Shown here piece after piece: positions 44,227-53,747 of a stretch of 64,000 nucleotides of DNA. The DNA is taken from the NCBI RefSeq assembly GCF_004920835.1, contig NZ_QFHO01000015.1, positions 1 to 64,000 of the forward strand. Direction: 5' to 3'. Below the pieces are notes generated by a model. It saw only the letters and a list, made by a program, of their open reading frames with translations. It was not told where the DNA came from and did not search any database. The translations under genes were made by a program, and so were the position numbers. The DNA is from Stenotrophomonas maltophilia. GTDB lineage: Bacteria; Pseudomonadota; Gammaproteobacteria; Xanthomonadales; Xanthomonadaceae. The first letter of the stretch is position 1. Each line of letters starts with the position of its first letter.

Positions 44227-45102
44227 TCAGCGCGCCAATCCGTCCAGCAAAGGCACGCGCTGCGCGATGGCATCCCCCGCCTGCAGCTCAGCGTCACTGG
44301 TTTCCAGTGGCAGTACCGCCAGCGCCAGTTCGCCGGCCACGCTGGCAATGGTGCCCAGCACCGCGCCGTCCTGCTGCACGCCATCACCGGCCTGGGCCGG
44401 TGCTGCGGTATGCAGCAGCTGCACCGCGCGCTTGGCCTTGCCGAGGAAGTGGGTGCGGGCAACGATCTCCTGGCCCGGATAGCAGCCTTTCTTCACGCTG
44501 TAACCATTCAGGCGGTCCAGCCCCAGCTGCTGCGGCGTCCACACCTCGCGCTGGCTTTCTTCCAGCCGCGGCAGGCCATAGCGCAGGTCGGCCTGGCGCC
44601 AGGCAAGAGCGAAAGCGGCCTCATCGGCCTCGCTGCCGGCGTCGAAGGCCTCGGTCGCGCCAATGCGCAGGGTGCGCGGCAGCGCGTCGCTGCCGAGGTC
44701 CAGCTCCCAGCCGTCACCTGTGATCTGCGCAATGGCGGCGCCGCTGGCGGCCTCGGGAGCAGTGAACGCACCGGCCACGGCCAGATCGCTGCGCACCAGC
44801 ACCTTCACCTTGCGGCGGAACACGAAGCGCTGCAGTTGCGACGCAATCGCATCGGCGTCGCCGTCGGCCAACACCAGCAACACATGGTCTTCGGTCAGCC
44901 TAAGCAGCTGGAACACCGCCAGGGTGCGGCCCTTGGCGCTCAGCCAGGCGCTCCACTGCCAGTGCAGCAGGGGCAGGGCAGTGACATCACCACTGAACTG
45001 GGCATGGGCGAATACGGCCGCATCCGGGCCCTGCAGGCTCAGCAACTGGTGGCCGGGCAGGCGCGGATATCCGACGAAAGCAGGGGGCAGGTTGTCAGGC
45101 AC
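44227..45102 (-). CDS. ygfZ: YgfZ/GcvT-domain folate-binding iron-sulfur maintenance protein
   Basis: Product of 291 aa if GTG 45102 is used; the open frame extends 17 codons further, overlapping the sdh promoter. YgfZ is a tetrahydrofolate-binding relative of GcvT that helps certain Fe-S enzymes. The family hallmark NGYSVKKGCYPGQEIVART, with its conserved cysteine, is present near residue 215. It is divergent from the DUF1674-sdh operon, fitting a role in maturing an Fe-S enzyme such as succinate dehydrogenase. Confidence 0.88.
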   Translation of the reverse strand: MPDNLPPAFVGYPRLPGHQLLSLQGPDAAVFAHAQFSGDVTALPLLHWQWSAWLSAKGRTLAVFQLLRLTEDHVLLVLADGDADAIASQLQRFVFRRKVKVLVRSDLAVAGAFTAPEAASGAAIAQITGDGWELDLGSDALPRTLRIGATEAFDAGSEADEAAFALAWRQADLRYGLPRLEESQREVWTPQQLGLDRLNGYSVKKGCYPGQEIVARTHFLGKAKRAVQLLHTAAPAQAGDGVQQDGAVLGTIASVAGELALAVLPLETSDAELQAGDAIAQRVPLLDGLAR

Positions 45103-45120
45103 GTGAACGAGGTCTAAAAT
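45092..45120 (+). promoter_or_regulatory. Sigma-70-like promoter of the sdh operon
   Basis: TTGTCA (45092-45097) and TAAAAT (45115-45120) are separated by exactly 17 bp and lie 21 bp before the ATG of the DUF1674 gene. Each hexamer matches consensus at 5 of 6 (TTGACA variant) and 5 of 6 (TATAAT variant) or close to it. The -35 overlaps the likely GTG start of ygfZ on the other strand. Confidence 0.6.
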
Positions 45121-45141
45121 TTGTGCGTTGCGAGACCAACA

Positions 45142-45312
45142 ATGATAGGCCAAACAACCCCCACTCCCGACGACGAATCTGAAGCCCCGCTGGTCCCCGC
45201 GGCACCCGTGCCCGTGGAACAGGAAAAAGCAGAGGAATTCGGCGGCCGCGGCGGACTTGATCCGGTGCGGTATGGCGATTGGGAGAAAAACGGACGCTGC
45301 ATCGATTTCTGA
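45142..45312 (+). CDS. DUF1674 protein, SdhAF4-like succinate dehydrogenase assembly factor
   Basis: Product of 56 aa starting at ATG 45142. The N-terminal half is Pro/Glu-rich and disordered; the C-terminus EEFGGRGGLDPVRYGDWEKN followed by GRCIDF is the DUF1674 signature shared with mitochondrial SDHAF4, which protects flavinylated SdhA before complex assembly. Position at the head of sdhCDAB strongly supports the same role. Confidence 0.9.
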   Translation: MIGQTTPTPDDESEAPLVPAAPVPVEQEKAEEFGGRGGLDPVRYGDWEKNGRCIDF

Positions 45313-45368
45313 TCAGCATTGAGCCAACGCGGCCGTGTGCCGCCCAGCCGAGACAACGAGCCCAGCGA

Positions 45369-45761
45369 ATGGCGACCAGACAACGCCCACTTTCCCCGCA
45401 CCTTCAGGTGTATCGCTGGCAGATTCAGATGGCCACCTCGATCCTGCATCGAGCCACTGGCGTCTTTCTGTCTGTTGGTGCCCTCATCATCGCCGCCGGC
45501 CTGCTGGCCCTGATGATGGGGCCCGATTCCTGGAACTGCTTCACCGGCCATGCCGGGGCCTGGTATGGCCGCGTGTTCCTGTTCGCGTGGACATGGTCGT
45601 TCGCCTATCACCTGTGCAATGGCATCCGCCATGTGGTGCAGGACTTCGCCATCGGCTTCAGCATCCCCGCCTTCATCCGCAGCAGCTGGCTGTCGGTCAC
45701 CGGCAGCCTGGTGATCACCCTGCTGGTGTGGGCCTATGTGATGTTCGGAGGTGCCGCGTGA
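45369..45761 (+). CDS. sdhC: Succinate dehydrogenase cytochrome b556 subunit
   Basis: Product of 130 aa from ATG 45369. The membrane anchor has three helices. RPLSPHLQVYRWQIQMATSI precedes helix 1 (with the conserved SPHLxxY and Ser/Arg quinone-site residues), and WSFAYHLCNGIRHVVQDFA carries the haem b ligand His. It anchors SdhAB and helps form the quinone site. The stop overlaps the start of sdhD (GTGA). Confidence 0.95.
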   Translation: MATRQRPLSPHLQVYRWQIQMATSILHRATGVFLSVGALIIAAGLLALMMGPDSWNCFTGHAGAWYGRVFLFAWTWSFAYHLCNGIRHVVQDFAIGFSIPAFIRSSWLSVTGSLVITLLVWAYVMFGGAA

Positions 45762-46144
45762 GCAAGTTCCGTACTCCGCTGAAGGGTGTGCGCGGCCTTG
45801 GTTCGGCCAAGACCGGCACCGAGCACTTCGTGCACCAGCGCCTGACCGCCGCCGCCCTGGTGGCGCTGGGCATCTGGTTCCTGGTCTTCGTGCTGGGCCT
45901 GCTTGGCTCGGACTACGCGACCGCCGCCGCCGCCGTGGCCAAGCCGTGGAACGCAGTGCCGCTGATCGGCCTGCTGATCGCCATGTTCTGGCACGCGCAG
46001 CTCGGCATGCAGGTCGTGCTGGAAGACTACATCCACGAATCGCTGCTGGCCCTGGTGCTGCAGACCGCGGTGAAGTTCGTCGCCGTGCTCGGCATGATCG
46101 TCAGTGTGTTTGCGGTGGGCCGCATCGCCCTCGGCGTTGCCTGA
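45758..46144 (+). CDS. sdhD: Succinate dehydrogenase membrane anchor subunit
   Basis: Product of 128 aa from GTG 45758. Three membrane helices; GTEHFVHQRLTAAALVAL precedes helix 1 and FWHAQLGMQVVLEDYIHE carries the conserved haem-ligand and Asp-Tyr quinone-site residues. Coupled to sdhC and followed 31 bp later by sdhA. Confidence 0.94.
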   Translation: MSKFRTPLKGVRGLGSAKTGTEHFVHQRLTAAALVALGIWFLVFVLGLLGSDYATAAAAVAKPWNAVPLIGLLIAMFWHAQLGMQVVLEDYIHESLLALVLQTAVKFVAVLGMIVSVFAVGRIALGVA

Positions 46145-46175
46145 GCCCAGGCACCTACACAGGAATCCAGATTAG

Positions 46176-47966
46176 ATGTCCGCTTACAAGATCACCGAAC
46201 ACAAGTACGACATGGTCGTGGTGGGCGCCGGCGGCGCCGGCCTGCGCGCCACGTTCGGCCTGGCCGCCAAGGGCCTGCAGACCGTGTGCCTGACCAAGGT
46301 CTTCCCGACCCGCTCGCACACCGTTGCCGCCCAGGGCGGTATCTCGGCCGCACTCGCCAACATGGGCGAGGACGACTGGCGTTACCACTTCTTCGACACC
46401 ATCAAGGGCTCGGACTGGCTGGGCGACCAGGACGCCATCGAGTACATGTGCCGTGAGGCCATCCCGGCCATCATCGAGCTCGAACACTACGGCGTGCCGT
46501 TCTCGCGTACCGCCGAGGGCAAGATCTACCAGCGTCCGTTCGGTGGCATGACCACCAAGTACGGCGAAGGCCCGGCGGCGCAGCGTACCTGCGCGGCGGC
46601 CGACCGTACCGGCCACGCGATGCTGCACACCCTGTACCAGCAGTCGCTGAAGCACGACGCGCGCTTCATGATCGAGTACTTCGCGCTCGACCTGATCTTC
46701 GATGACGAAGGTGCCTGCCGCGGCGTGCTGGCCCTGGACATGTCCGACGGCACCCTGCACCTGTTCCGCGCCCAGGGCGTGGTGCTGGCCACCGGCGGTT
46801 ACGGCCGTGCCTACTTCAGCGCCACCTCGGCGCACACCTGCACCGGCGACGGTGGCGGCCTGGCCATGCGTGCCGGCATCGCCATGCAGGACATGGAGTT
46901 CGTGCAGTTCCACCCGACCGGCATCTATGGCGCCGGCTGCCTGATCACCGAGGGTGTCCGCGGTGAAGGTGGCATCCTGCGCAACAGCAGTGGCGAGCGC
47001 TTCATGGAGCGTTACGCACCGCACTACAAGGATCTGGCCTCGCGCGACGTGGTCAGTCGTTCGATGACCATCGAGATCCGCGAAGGCCGCGGCGTTGGCG
47101 AGCACAAGGACCACATCCTGCTCGACCTGACCCACCTCGGCCCGGGCGTGATCGACGAGAAGCTGCCGGGCATCGCCGAGAGCGCCCGCATCTTCGCCGG
47201 CGTCGACGTGCACAAGCAGCCGATCCCGGTGATCCCGACCGTGCACTACAACATGGGCGGTATTCCGACCAACTACCACGGCGAAGTGGTGCGCAAGGAT
47301 GGCGACAACCCCGATGCGGTGATCCCTGGCCTGTACGCGATCGGCGAAGCCGCCTGCGTGTCGGTGCATGGTGCCAACCGCCTGGGCTCGAACTCGCTGC
47401 TGGATCTGGTGGTGTTCGGTCGTGCGGTGGCCAACCGCTGCGCCGAGACCATCAAGCCGGGCGCGTCGCACAAGCCGCTGGCGTCTGATGCCTGCGACAA
47501 GGCACTGGGCCTGCTGGACAAGCTGCGCCACGCCAACGGCGATACCCCGACCTCGGTCATCCGCGATCGCATGCAGCGCACCATGCAGGCCGACGCGGCC
47601 GTCTTCCGCACCAGCCAGACGCTGAAGGAAGGCTGCGAGAAGATGGACAAGATCTTCGACTCGTTCCAGGACGTGAAGGTCTCCGACCGTTCGCTGGTAT
47701 GGAACTCGGACCTGATCGAGACCTACGAGCTGAACAACCTGCTGCTCAACGCGGTGGCGACGATCAACTCGGCCGAACAGCGCAAGGAAAGCCGCGGCGC
47801 GCATGCGCACGAGGACTTCCCGGACCGCGACGACGTCAACTGGCAGAAGCACACCCTGGTCAGCGTCGACGAGAAGGGCAAGTGCAGCTTCGACTACCGT
47901 CCGGTGCACATGTACACGTTGACCGACGACGTGTCCGTAGTGCCGCCGAAGCCGCGCGTGTACTGA
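46176..47966 (+). CDS. sdhA: Succinate dehydrogenase flavoprotein subunit
   Basis: Product of 596 aa. It oxidises succinate to fumarate using covalent FAD. Dinucleotide-binding [20 protein letters not shown]-attachment His in [18 protein letters not shown]; catalytic region [20 protein letters not shown]; and [20 protein letters not shown]. The C-terminus PKPRVY is conserved. SdhE, encoded downstream, should attach the flavin. Confidence 0.97.
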   Translation: MSAYKITEHKYDMVVVGAGGAGLRATFGLAAKGLQTVCLTKVFPTRSHTVAAQGGISAALANMGEDDWRYHFFDTIKGSDWLGDQDAIEYMCREAIPAIIELEHYGVPFSRTAEGKIYQRPFGGMTTKYGEGPAAQRTCAAADRTGHAMLHTLYQQSLKHDARFMIEYFALDLIFDDEGACRGVLALDMSDGTLHLFRAQGVVLATGGYGRAYFSATSAHTCTGDGGGLAMRAGIAMQDMEFVQFHPTGIYGAGCLITEGVRGEGGILRNSSGERFMERYAPHYKDLASRDVVSRSMTIEIREGRGVGEHKDHILLDLTHLGPGVIDEKLPGIAESARIFAGVDVHKQPIPVIPTVHYNMGGIPTNYHGEVVRKDGDNPDAVIPGLYAIGEAACVSVHGANRLGSNSLLDLVVFGRAVANRCAETIKPGASHKPLASDACDKALGLLDKLRHANGDTPTSVIRDRMQRTMQADAAVFRTSQTLKEGCEKMDKIFDSFQDVKVSDRSLVWNSDLIETYELNNLLLNAVATINSAEQRKESRGAHAHEDFPDRDDVNWQKHTLVSVDEKGKCSFDYRPVHMYTLTDDVSVVPPKPRVY

Positions 47967-48032
47967 TCCGACCCCGCCTACCATGCAATCCGCGCCCAAG
48001 GGCGCGGGCCGCCTGAGCCAACGAGAGCAGCC

Positions 48033-48818
48033 ATGGCCGAGTTTTCACTCCCCAAGAATTCCAAGATCACGAAGGGCAAGCACTTCCCCGTCAAGAACGG
48101 CGGCAAGAACGTGCGCACCTTCAAGATCTACCGCTGGAGTCCGGACGACGACAGCAACCCGCGCACCGATACCTATGAAGTCGATCTGGACGCCTGTGGC
48201 CCGATGGTCCTGGACGCCCTGATCAAGATCAAGAACGAGATCGACCCGACCCTGACCTTCCGCCGCTCCTGCCGCGAAGGTATCTGTGGTTCGTGCGCGA
48301 TGAACATCGACGGCACCAACACCCTGGCCTGCACCCGAGCCATCTCGGACTGCGGCAAGAAGGAAGTGCCGATCTACCCGCTGCCGCACATGAACGTGGT
48401 CAAGGATCTGGTTCCGGACCTGACCCACTTCTACGCGCAGTACGCGTCGATCAAGCCGTGGATCCGCACCCAGACCCCGGCACCGCCGGACCGTGAGCGC
48501 CTGCAGTCGCCGGAAGACCGCAAGAAGCTCGATGGTCTGTACGAATGCATCCTGTGCGCCTGCTGCTCGACCAGCTGCCCGAGTTACTGGTGGAACGGCG
48601 AGCGTTACCTGGGCCCGGCGATCCTGCTGCAGGCCTACCGCTGGATCATCGACTCGCGCGATGAGGACACCGGTGCCCGCCTGGACGATCTGGAAGATCC
48701 GTTCAAGCTGTACCGCTGCCACACCATCATGAACTGCGCCCGCACCTGTCCGAAGGGCCTGAACCCGGCGCTGGCGATCGCCGAGATCAAGAAGCTGATG
48801 ATGGAACGCCGCGCCTGA
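48033..48818 (+). CDS. sdhB: Succinate dehydrogenase iron-sulfur subunit
   Basis: Product of 261 aa. Three clusters can be traced: [2Fe-2S] in [18 protein letters not shown], [4Fe-4S] in [17 protein letters not shown] and [3Fe-4S] with [17 protein letters not shown]. It passes electrons from SdhA to the quinone site. The leader between sdhA and sdhB is 66 bp with no obvious terminator. Confidence 0.97.
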   Translation: MAEFSLPKNSKITKGKHFPVKNGGKNVRTFKIYRWSPDDDSNPRTDTYEVDLDACGPMVLDALIKIKNEIDPTLTFRRSCREGICGSCAMNIDGTNTLACTRAISDCGKKEVPIYPLPHMNVVKDLVPDLTHFYAQYASIKPWIRTQTPAPPDRERLQSPEDRKKLDGLYECILCACCSTSCPSYWWNGERYLGPAILLQAYRWIIDSRDEDTGARLDDLEDPFKLYRCHTIMNCARTCPKGLNPALAIAEIKKLMMERRA

Positions 48819-48837
48819 TCGGGCCTGGCCGTACCCG

Positions 48838-48894
48838 GTAGAGCCACGCCACGCGTGGCTGTGCCACCCCAGTAGAGCCACGCCATGCGTGGCT
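48838..48894. repeat. Two SMAG units, direct orientation
   Basis: Units 48838-48860 and 48872-48894 share GTAGAGCCACGCCA-GCGTGGCT and differ by one base; both face the same way, between sdhB and sdhE. Confidence 0.8.
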
Positions 48895-48916
48895 TTGCTG
48901 TATCTGGAGAAACACG

Positions 48917-49165
48917 ATGGAAGAAGATGTTCTGCTGAAGAAGCTGCGCTGGCGCTGCCGCCGCGGCATGCGTGAGCTGGACCAGCTGTTCGGCCGTTAC
49001 CTGGACCACGAGTGGAGCACTGCGCCGACCGAAGAGCGCGAGGTTTTCCTGTTCCTGCTCGACTGCGAGGACGATAAGTTGTGGCGCTGGTTCATGGGAT
49101 ATGAGGCCTGCCCGCATGCGCACGCGATCCCCCTCATGCAGAAGATCCTCGCCCTCAAGCCTTGA
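48917..49165 (+). CDS. sdhE: FAD assembly factor SdhE
   Basis: Product of 82 aa. SdhE helps attach FAD to SdhA. The signature [19 protein letters not shown] with the RGxxE motif is present near residue 15, followed by [16 protein letters not shown]. It sits at the end of the sdh cluster, 98 bp beyond sdhB. Confidence 0.95.
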   Translation: MEEDVLLKKLRWRCRRGMRELDQLFGRYLDHEWSTAPTEEREVFLFLLDCEDDKLWRWFMGYEACPHAHAIPLMQKILALKP

Positions 49166-49565
49166 GTGGCGGCCATCGCGGCTGCAGGCCGCTGCCCAGT
49201 TGGCGGTGCTGCTGGCCGCGCCCTGGCTCCTGCGCGCGACGGAGTTGCCGCCGCGCCTGCTGATGCCGGCCGTGCTGCTGGCTTGGCTGATGGGGCTGGC
49301 GGAGCTGGCCTGGCGCCAGCGCAGGCCACGCGTGCAGGTGCTTCTGCCAGTACCGCCCGACCCGCTGCAGGTGGCAGGGCAGGGCGTCGATGCACCACGG
49401 CTGGTCGTGCGTGGGCCTTGGCTGCTGTTGCTGTGGCGTGAGGATCGGCGCCGCCGGCGCCTGTTGTTCTGGCCCGATGTGCTCGATCCCGGGCAGCGAC
49501 GTGAACTGCGACTGGCCGTGGCCGCACGTGCCGTTTCCCGTAGGCCCCGTACGATGGCACCATAA
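49116..49565 (+). CDS. YgfX/CptA-like membrane-associated protein
   Basis: Product of up to 149 aa if ATG 49116, inside the end of sdhE, is the start; conserved-looking sequence begins near [20 protein letters not shown], so a later non-ATG start is possible. Two adjacent hydrophobic helices ([12 protein letters not shown] and [19 protein letters not shown]) are followed by a basic soluble part with [20 protein letters not shown], the layout of YgfX (CptA), which is encoded with SdhE in many gammaproteobacteria. The E. coli protein is linked to flavinylation and was described as a toxin that affects the cytoskeleton. Weak sequence conservation limits certainty. Confidence 0.6.
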   Translation: MRTRSPSCRRSSPSSLEWRPSRLQAAAQLAVLLAAPWLLRATELPPRLLMPAVLLAWLMGLAELAWRQRRPRVQVLLPVPPDPLQVAGQGVDAPRLVVRGPWLLLLWREDRRRRRLLFWPDVLDPGQRRELRLAVAARAVSRRPRTMAP

Positions 49566-49588
49566 GCTGAATTGACTGGCGTGCCTGC

Positions 49589-50830
49589 ATGTTCAAACCC
49601 ATTCCCGTGGCGATCGGCCTGCGCTACCTGCGCGCCAAGCGCCGCAACGGCTTCATCTCCTTCATCTCGATGGCATCGATCCTGGGCATTGCGCTCGGCG
49701 TCACCGTGCTGATCACCACCCTGGCGGTGATGAGCGGTTTCCAGAAGGAAATCCGCAGCCGCCTGCTGCAGATGACCGCGCACACCACCATCAGCCGCGA
49801 CGGCGAGCCGATGCCGGACTGGATGCGTGTGGTCGACGTGGCCCGCAAGGACCCGCGCGTGGCCGGTGCCGCGCCTTACATCGAGATCCAGTCGATGATC
49901 AGCGGCCCGCGCGTGCAGGGCGCGATCATCCAGGGCATCGACCCGGCGCTGGAGCCGAAGGTGTCGGTGATCGACAAGAAGGTCACCAAGGGCAGCTACG
50001 ACAGCCTCAAGCCAGGTAGCTTCAACCTGCTGCTGGGCAAGGAACTGGCGATCTGGCTGGGCGTGGACGTCGGCGACCAGGTACTGGTGACCTTCGCCGA
50101 AGTGCAGGGCACGCCTGCCGGTGCTGTGCCACGGATGAAACGCTTTACCGTGAGCGGCATTTTCGAGGCCGGCTACAACGAGGTCGACCGCGGCGTCGGC
50201 TTCGCCAACATGAAGGACCTGGAGCGCGTGCTGCGTTCCGATGGTGCTACCGGCGTGCGGCTGAAACTGCACGACATGGACCGCTCGCTGGAAGTGGGCG
50301 TGGACCTGGCACAGAACCTTGGCGGCGCCTACCGCGTGAGCGACTGGACCCAGCAGAACGCCAACCTCTACCACTCGCTGCGCATGGAGAAGGTGGTGAT
50401 GGGCATCCTGCTGTCGTTGATCATCGCCATGGGCGCGTTCAACCTGGTGTCCTCGCAGGTGATGCTGGTCACCGACAAGCAGGCCGACATCGCCATCCTG
50501 CGCACGCTCGGCCTGACCCCGGGCGGGGTGATGCAGGTGTTCATGGTTCAGGGTTCGCTGATCGGCATCTTCGGCACCCTGGCCGGCCTGATCGGCGGCA
50601 TCACCCTGACCCTCAATCTGGAACGCATCCTCGGCGCCATCGAGAGCGTGTTCAACGTCAAGCTGATGCCGGAGGATGTCTACTACATCACCGGCCTGCC
50701 GACCGACATGCAGACCGGCGACGTGGTGGCGATCACCGTGGTCGCGCTGCTGATGAGCTTCCTGGCCACCCTGTATCCCGCCTGGCGGGCAGCACGCACC
50801 CAGCCGGCGGAGGCCCTGCGTTATGAATAA
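49589..50830 (+). CDS. Lipoprotein-releasing ABC permease (LolC/LolE family)
   Basis: Product of 413 aa. N-terminal signature [20 protein letters not shown], first membrane helix ([22 protein letters not shown]), a large periplasmic domain of about 220 residues, and three C-terminal helices of the FtsX type ([19 protein letters not shown]). It releases lipoproteins from the inner membrane to LolA. Only one permease gene accompanies lolD here, so the complex may be a homodimer as in LolF systems. The stop overlaps lolD by 8 bp. Confidence 0.92.
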   Translation: MFKPIPVAIGLRYLRAKRRNGFISFISMASILGIALGVTVLITTLAVMSGFQKEIRSRLLQMTAHTTISRDGEPMPDWMRVVDVARKDPRVAGAAPYIEIQSMISGPRVQGAIIQGIDPALEPKVSVIDKKVTKGSYDSLKPGSFNLLLGKELAIWLGVDVGDQVLVTFAEVQGTPAGAVPRMKRFTVSGIFEAGYNEVDRGVGFANMKDLERVLRSDGATGVRLKLHDMDRSLEVGVDLAQNLGGAYRVSDWTQQNANLYHSLRMEKVVMGILLSLIIAMGAFNLVSSQVMLVTDKQADIAILRTLGLTPGGVMQVFMVQGSLIGIFGTLAGLIGGITLTLNLERILGAIESVFNVKLMPEDVYYITGLPTDMQTGDVVAITVVALLMSFLATLYPAWRAARTQPAEALRYE

Positions 50831-51536
50831 GGTCTTCAACCGCGGCGATGAAGTGATCCGCGCCGAGGCATTGGGCAAAACCTATGCCGAGGGACGCATG
50901 CAGACCCCGGTGTTCGATGGCCTGGGCCTGACCGTGACCGCTGGCGAGACGGTGGCGATCATCGGTGCCTCCGGCGCCGGCAAGAGCACGCTGCTGCACC
51001 TGCTTGGCGGGCTGGATACTCCGACCGCCGGTGAGGTGTACGTGACCGGCCAGCGCATGTCGGCGCTGTCTGATACCGCGCGTGGCCTGCTGCGCAACCA
51101 GGCACTGGGCTTCGTCTACCAGTTCCACCACCTGCTGCCGGAATTCACCGCGTTGGAAAACGTGATGATGCCGGTGCTGCTGGCCGGCACCGCGGTGGCC
51201 GAAGCGAGCAGCCGTGCAACGACCCTGCTGGAGGCGGTCGGCCTTGGCCATCGTCTGGACCACAAGCCGGGCGAACTGTCCGGCGGTGAGCGCCAGCGCG
51301 CGGCGGTGGCGCGAGCGCTGGTCAACCACCCGGCCTGCGTGCTCGGCGACGAGCCGACTGGCAATCTCGATGACCGTACCGCCGCCACCGTGTTCGAGCT
51401 GATGCTGGAGCTCAACCGGGCGCGGCATACCAGCCTGGTGCTGGTGACCCACGACCGCAGCCTGGCGCGCCGCCTGGACCGGGTGCTGGAGCTGCGCGAA
51501 GGGCGCCTGCACGCGCTGGCCCACGCCGACGTCTGA
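50823..51536 (+). CDS. lolD: Lipoprotein-releasing system ATPase
   Basis: Product of 237 aa. Walker [22 protein letters not shown]-loop [18 protein letters not shown] (LolD-type, with the [10 protein letters not shown] pattern), signature [16 protein letters not shown] and Walker [15 protein letters not shown]. It energises lipoprotein extraction by the overlapping permease. Confidence 0.96.
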   Translation: MNKVFNRGDEVIRAEALGKTYAEGRMQTPVFDGLGLTVTAGETVAIIGASGAGKSTLLHLLGGLDTPTAGEVYVTGQRMSALSDTARGLLRNQALGFVYQFHHLLPEFTALENVMMPVLLAGTAVAEASSRATTLLEAVGLGHRLDHKPGELSGGERQRAAVARALVNHPACVLGDEPTGNLDDRTAATVFELMLELNRARHTSLVLVTHDRSLARRLDRVLELREGRLHALAHADV

Positions 51537-51554
51537 GGCGTTGGGCCCGCTTTG

Positions 51555-51617
51555 GTAGAAGCCGACCTTGGTCGGCTGCTCCTGCAGGGCAAGCGCCAAC
51601 CAAGGTTGGCGACTGCC
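51555..51617. repeat. SMAG pair
   Basis: GTAG unit 51555-51577 (GCCGACCTTGGTCGGCT) and a decayed inverted partner near 51595-51617 (GCCAACCAAGGTTGGC). Confidence 0.7.
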
Positions 51618-51740
51618 AGAATCCGGAGCCTTGGGCCTGCTTTGGTCGACCGCCGACCGGCTGCTGAATGGGGTACTGGCTTTCGCGCCGGCGTTGTCTG
51701 CGCAGGCGCATGATGGCGACAGTTCCCCGAGGAGATCGCC

Positions 51741-52190
51741 ATGAAGACCCCGCTTCTGCTGGCCGGCCTCTGCCTGGCGCTGGCCGCCTGCGCGACCACC
51801 GGCCGGCTCAGCACTGCCGAAAAGCTCGACCTGTACCGTGCCCATGCCGGCGCGCCGCAGAACGACATGCAGTTCTTCGGCAGCCTCAATGGCTGGACCG
51901 AACTGGGTGACAGCGCGCTGGCGGTGTGGACGCGTCCCAGCGAAGCCTACCTGCTGGAACTGAGAGGTCCCTGCCAGGACCTGCCGTATGCCACCGCCAT
52001 CGGCCTGACCAGCCAGATGAACCGTGTTTCGGCGCGTTTCGACAAAGTGCTGGTGCGCGACCCTACCGGCGGCCCGCGCATGCCGTGCTTCATCGACAGC
52101 ATCCGCAAGCTGGACGTAAAGGCGCTGCGTGCCTCCGAGCAGGAGCTGCGCCAGGCGCAGGTGCAGGAGCGCGAGGAAAGCACGAAATAG
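51741..52190 (+). CDS. Small lipoprotein, DUF6491-like
   Basis: Product of 149 aa. Signal MKTPLLLAGLCLALAAC with lipobox LAAC. The mature protein has EKLDLYRAHAGAPQNDMQFF, a cysteine pair (GPCQDLPYA and MPCFIDSI) that could form a disulfide, and an acidic C-terminal helix. It resembles the DUF6491 proteins common in Xanthomonadales, of unknown function. Confidence 0.75.
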   Translation: MKTPLLLAGLCLALAACATTGRLSTAEKLDLYRAHAGAPQNDMQFFGSLNGWTELGDSALAVWTRPSEAYLLELRGPCQDLPYATAIGLTSQMNRVSARFDKVLVRDPTGGPRMPCFIDSIRKLDVKALRASEQELRQAQVQEREESTK

Positions 52191-52194
52191 CGTG

Positions 52195-52257
52195 GTAGTG
52201 CCGGCCGCTGGCCGGCATCGCGAAGATGCCAGGTTGCCGGCCAGCGGCCGGCACTAC
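52195..52257. repeat. SMAG pair with perfect 23-bp arms
   Basis: Unit 52195-52217 (GTAGTGCCGGCCGCTGGCC start) and its exact reverse complement 52235-52257; same subfamily as the pair at 44144-44207. It lies between convergent genes. Confidence 0.85.
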
Positions 52258-52264
52258 CTGTGTG

Positions 52265-52534
52265 TCAGGCTTCCGGGGTGAAGCCTGCCGGCTTTTCCGC
52301 GTCTTTCTCGAACAGGAACTTGACCAGTTCGCCTTCGAGGAAAGCGCGATGCTCCGGCGTCCGCGGCGACAGGCGGTTTTCGTTGATCAGCATGGTCTGG
52401 TGCGCCAGCCATGCGGCCCAGGCCTGCTTGCCGATGTTGTTGAAGATGCGCTGGCCCAGCTCACCGGGGTAGGGCACGAAGTCCAGGCCCTCGGCATCGC
52501 GTTGTTCGTACTGGCAGAAGACGGTTCGGGGCAT
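52265..52534 (-). CDS. yggX: YggX, Fe(II)-trafficking/oxidative damage protection protein
   Basis: Product of 89 aa. Family N-terminus [20 protein letters not shown] with the single conserved cysteine, then [20 protein letters not shown] and [20 protein letters not shown]. It protects Fe-S clusters and DNA from oxidative damage. It follows mutY by 5 bp, the same mutY-yggX order as in E. coli. Confidence 0.95.
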   Translation of the reverse strand: MPRTVFCQYEQRDAEGLDFVPYPGELGQRIFNNIGKQAWAAWLAHQTMLINENRLSPRTPEHRAFLEGELVKFLFEKDAEKPAGFTPEA

Positions 52535-52539
52535 GGCAC

Positions 52540-53664
52540 TCACTCGTGGTTGCGGGGTTTCGTGGATTTTCGTTTCGGTGCCTTGGTCGTGGCACCGTCG
52601 AGTAGTTTGCGGATCGGTGCCGGCAGGCCCAGCGCGGGCAGCTCGTCGGCGGCCACCCAGCGCAGCGTCGGTTCTTCCACGCGCAGGCCGTGCACCTGCC
52701 GCGACAGTACCTGCAGATGCAGCTTGTAGTGACTGAAGGTGTGCTGCAGCACTGGCAGCTCTTCGGCCTCTTCCAGCGAGCCGTCGACGTGCAGGTCGAA
52801 CCAGTCCTGCAGCACGCTGCCGGCTTCGGCCTGTGGCAGCGTCCACAGCTGCGCCCAGATGCCGGTATCCGGCCGCTTCTGCAGCAGCACGCGCTGCTGG
52901 GCGTCGCGCAGCAGCAGCGCAACGGCCTCGCGCTCGGGCAGGGTCTTGCTGGGCTTGGGCGTGGGTAGTTCAGCGGTGCGGCCTTCGCGGCGTGCCACGC
53001 AGTCATCCTGCAGCGGGCAGATCACGCAGGCCGGCTTGGCGCGGCTGCAGACCGTTGCACCCAGGTCCATCTGCGCCTGTGTGTAGTCGGCCATGCGCCC
53101 ATCCGGCACCTGTGCCACATGCGCCTCGGCAATGGCCCACAGCTGCTTCTCGATCGCAGGCAGGCCCGGGAAGCCGTCGATGCCGTGGTAGCGGCAGAGC
53201 ACGCGCTTGACGTTGCCGTCGAGGATCGCGAACGGATCGTTCCAGGCCTGGCTGAGGATCGCGCCGGCGGTACTGCGGCCTATGCCGGGCAGCGCGTGCA
53301 GCGCGTCGAAATCACGCGGCAGATCACCGTCGTGTAGTTCCACGCAGCGCTTGGCCGCGGCATGCAGGTTGCGCGCGCGGGCGTAGTAACCCAGCCCAGC
53401 CCACTGCGCCATGACCGCATCGTTGCTGGCCGCGGCGAGGTCAGGCAGGGTCGGGAAGTGTTGCAGGAACCGGTGGAAGTACGGGATGACCGTGGTCACC
53501 TGGGTCTGCTGCAGCATGATTTCCGACAGCCAGACCCGATAGGGGCTGCGCGGGTGCTGCCAGGGAAGGTCGTGGCGGCCGTGGTCGTCGAACCAGTGCA
53601 GCAGGCGGGCAACGAAGCTGTCTCTTTTGACCATCTCGGCGCTGGCGTGCGGCTGGCGTGGCAT
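52540..53664 (-). CDS. mutY: Adenine DNA glycosylase
   Basis: Product of 374 aa from ATG 53664; the frame runs 20 codons further but that part is encoded by a SMAG repeat. It removes adenine mispaired with 8-oxoguanine. Features: [18 protein letters not shown], helix-hairpin-helix [16 protein letters not shown], catalytic Asp in [13 protein letters not shown], and the [4Fe-4S] loop [17 protein letters not shown]. The C-terminal half is the NUDIX-like 8-oxoG recognition domain. Confidence 0.95.
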   Translation of the reverse strand: MPRQPHASAEMVKRDSFVARLLHWFDDHGRHDLPWQHPRSPYRVWLSEIMLQQTQVTTVIPYFHRFLQHFPTLPDLAAASNDAVMAQWAGLGYYARARNLHAAAKRCVELHDGDLPRDFDALHALPGIGRSTAGAILSQAWNDPFAILDGNVKRVLCRYHGIDGFPGLPAIEKQLWAIAEAHVAQVPDGRMADYTQAQMDLGATVCSRAKPACVICPLQDDCVARREGRTAELPTPKPSKTLPEREAVALLLRDAQQRVLLQKRPDTGIWAQLWTLPQAEAGSVLQDWFDLHVDGSLEEAEELPVLQHTFSHYKLHLQVLSRQVHGLRVEEPTLRWVAADELPALGLPAPIRKLLDGATTKAPKRKSTKPRNHE

Positions 53665-53683
53665 CGGCGTTCCGGAGGTGGGC

Positions 53684-53737
53684 AGCCACGCATGGGGTGG
53701 CTCTACCGGTTTCAGTAGAGCCACGCGATGCGTGGCT
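53684..53737. repeat. SMAG pair (inverted)
   Basis: Units 53684-53706 (ends CTAC) and 53715-53737 (starts GTAG) between mutY and ftsY, AGCCACGC/GCGTGGCT type. Confidence 0.8.
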
Positions 53738-53747
53738 GCACGGTGTA

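Noticed and set aside
49188..49565. Treating the YgfX-like frame as non-coding overlap of sdhE
   Set aside because: Two adjacent hydrophobic helices, a basic tail and position after sdhE fit YgfX; kept, but with low start-site confidence.
48635..50878. A 747-codon minus-strand frame across sdhB-lolC
   Set aside because: It crosses four well-supported plus-strand genes and has no recognisable domain.
53665..53724. A 20-codon N-terminal extension of MutY
   Set aside because: The extra codons are mostly SMAG repeat sequence; the conserved MutY N-terminus is reached from ATG 53664.
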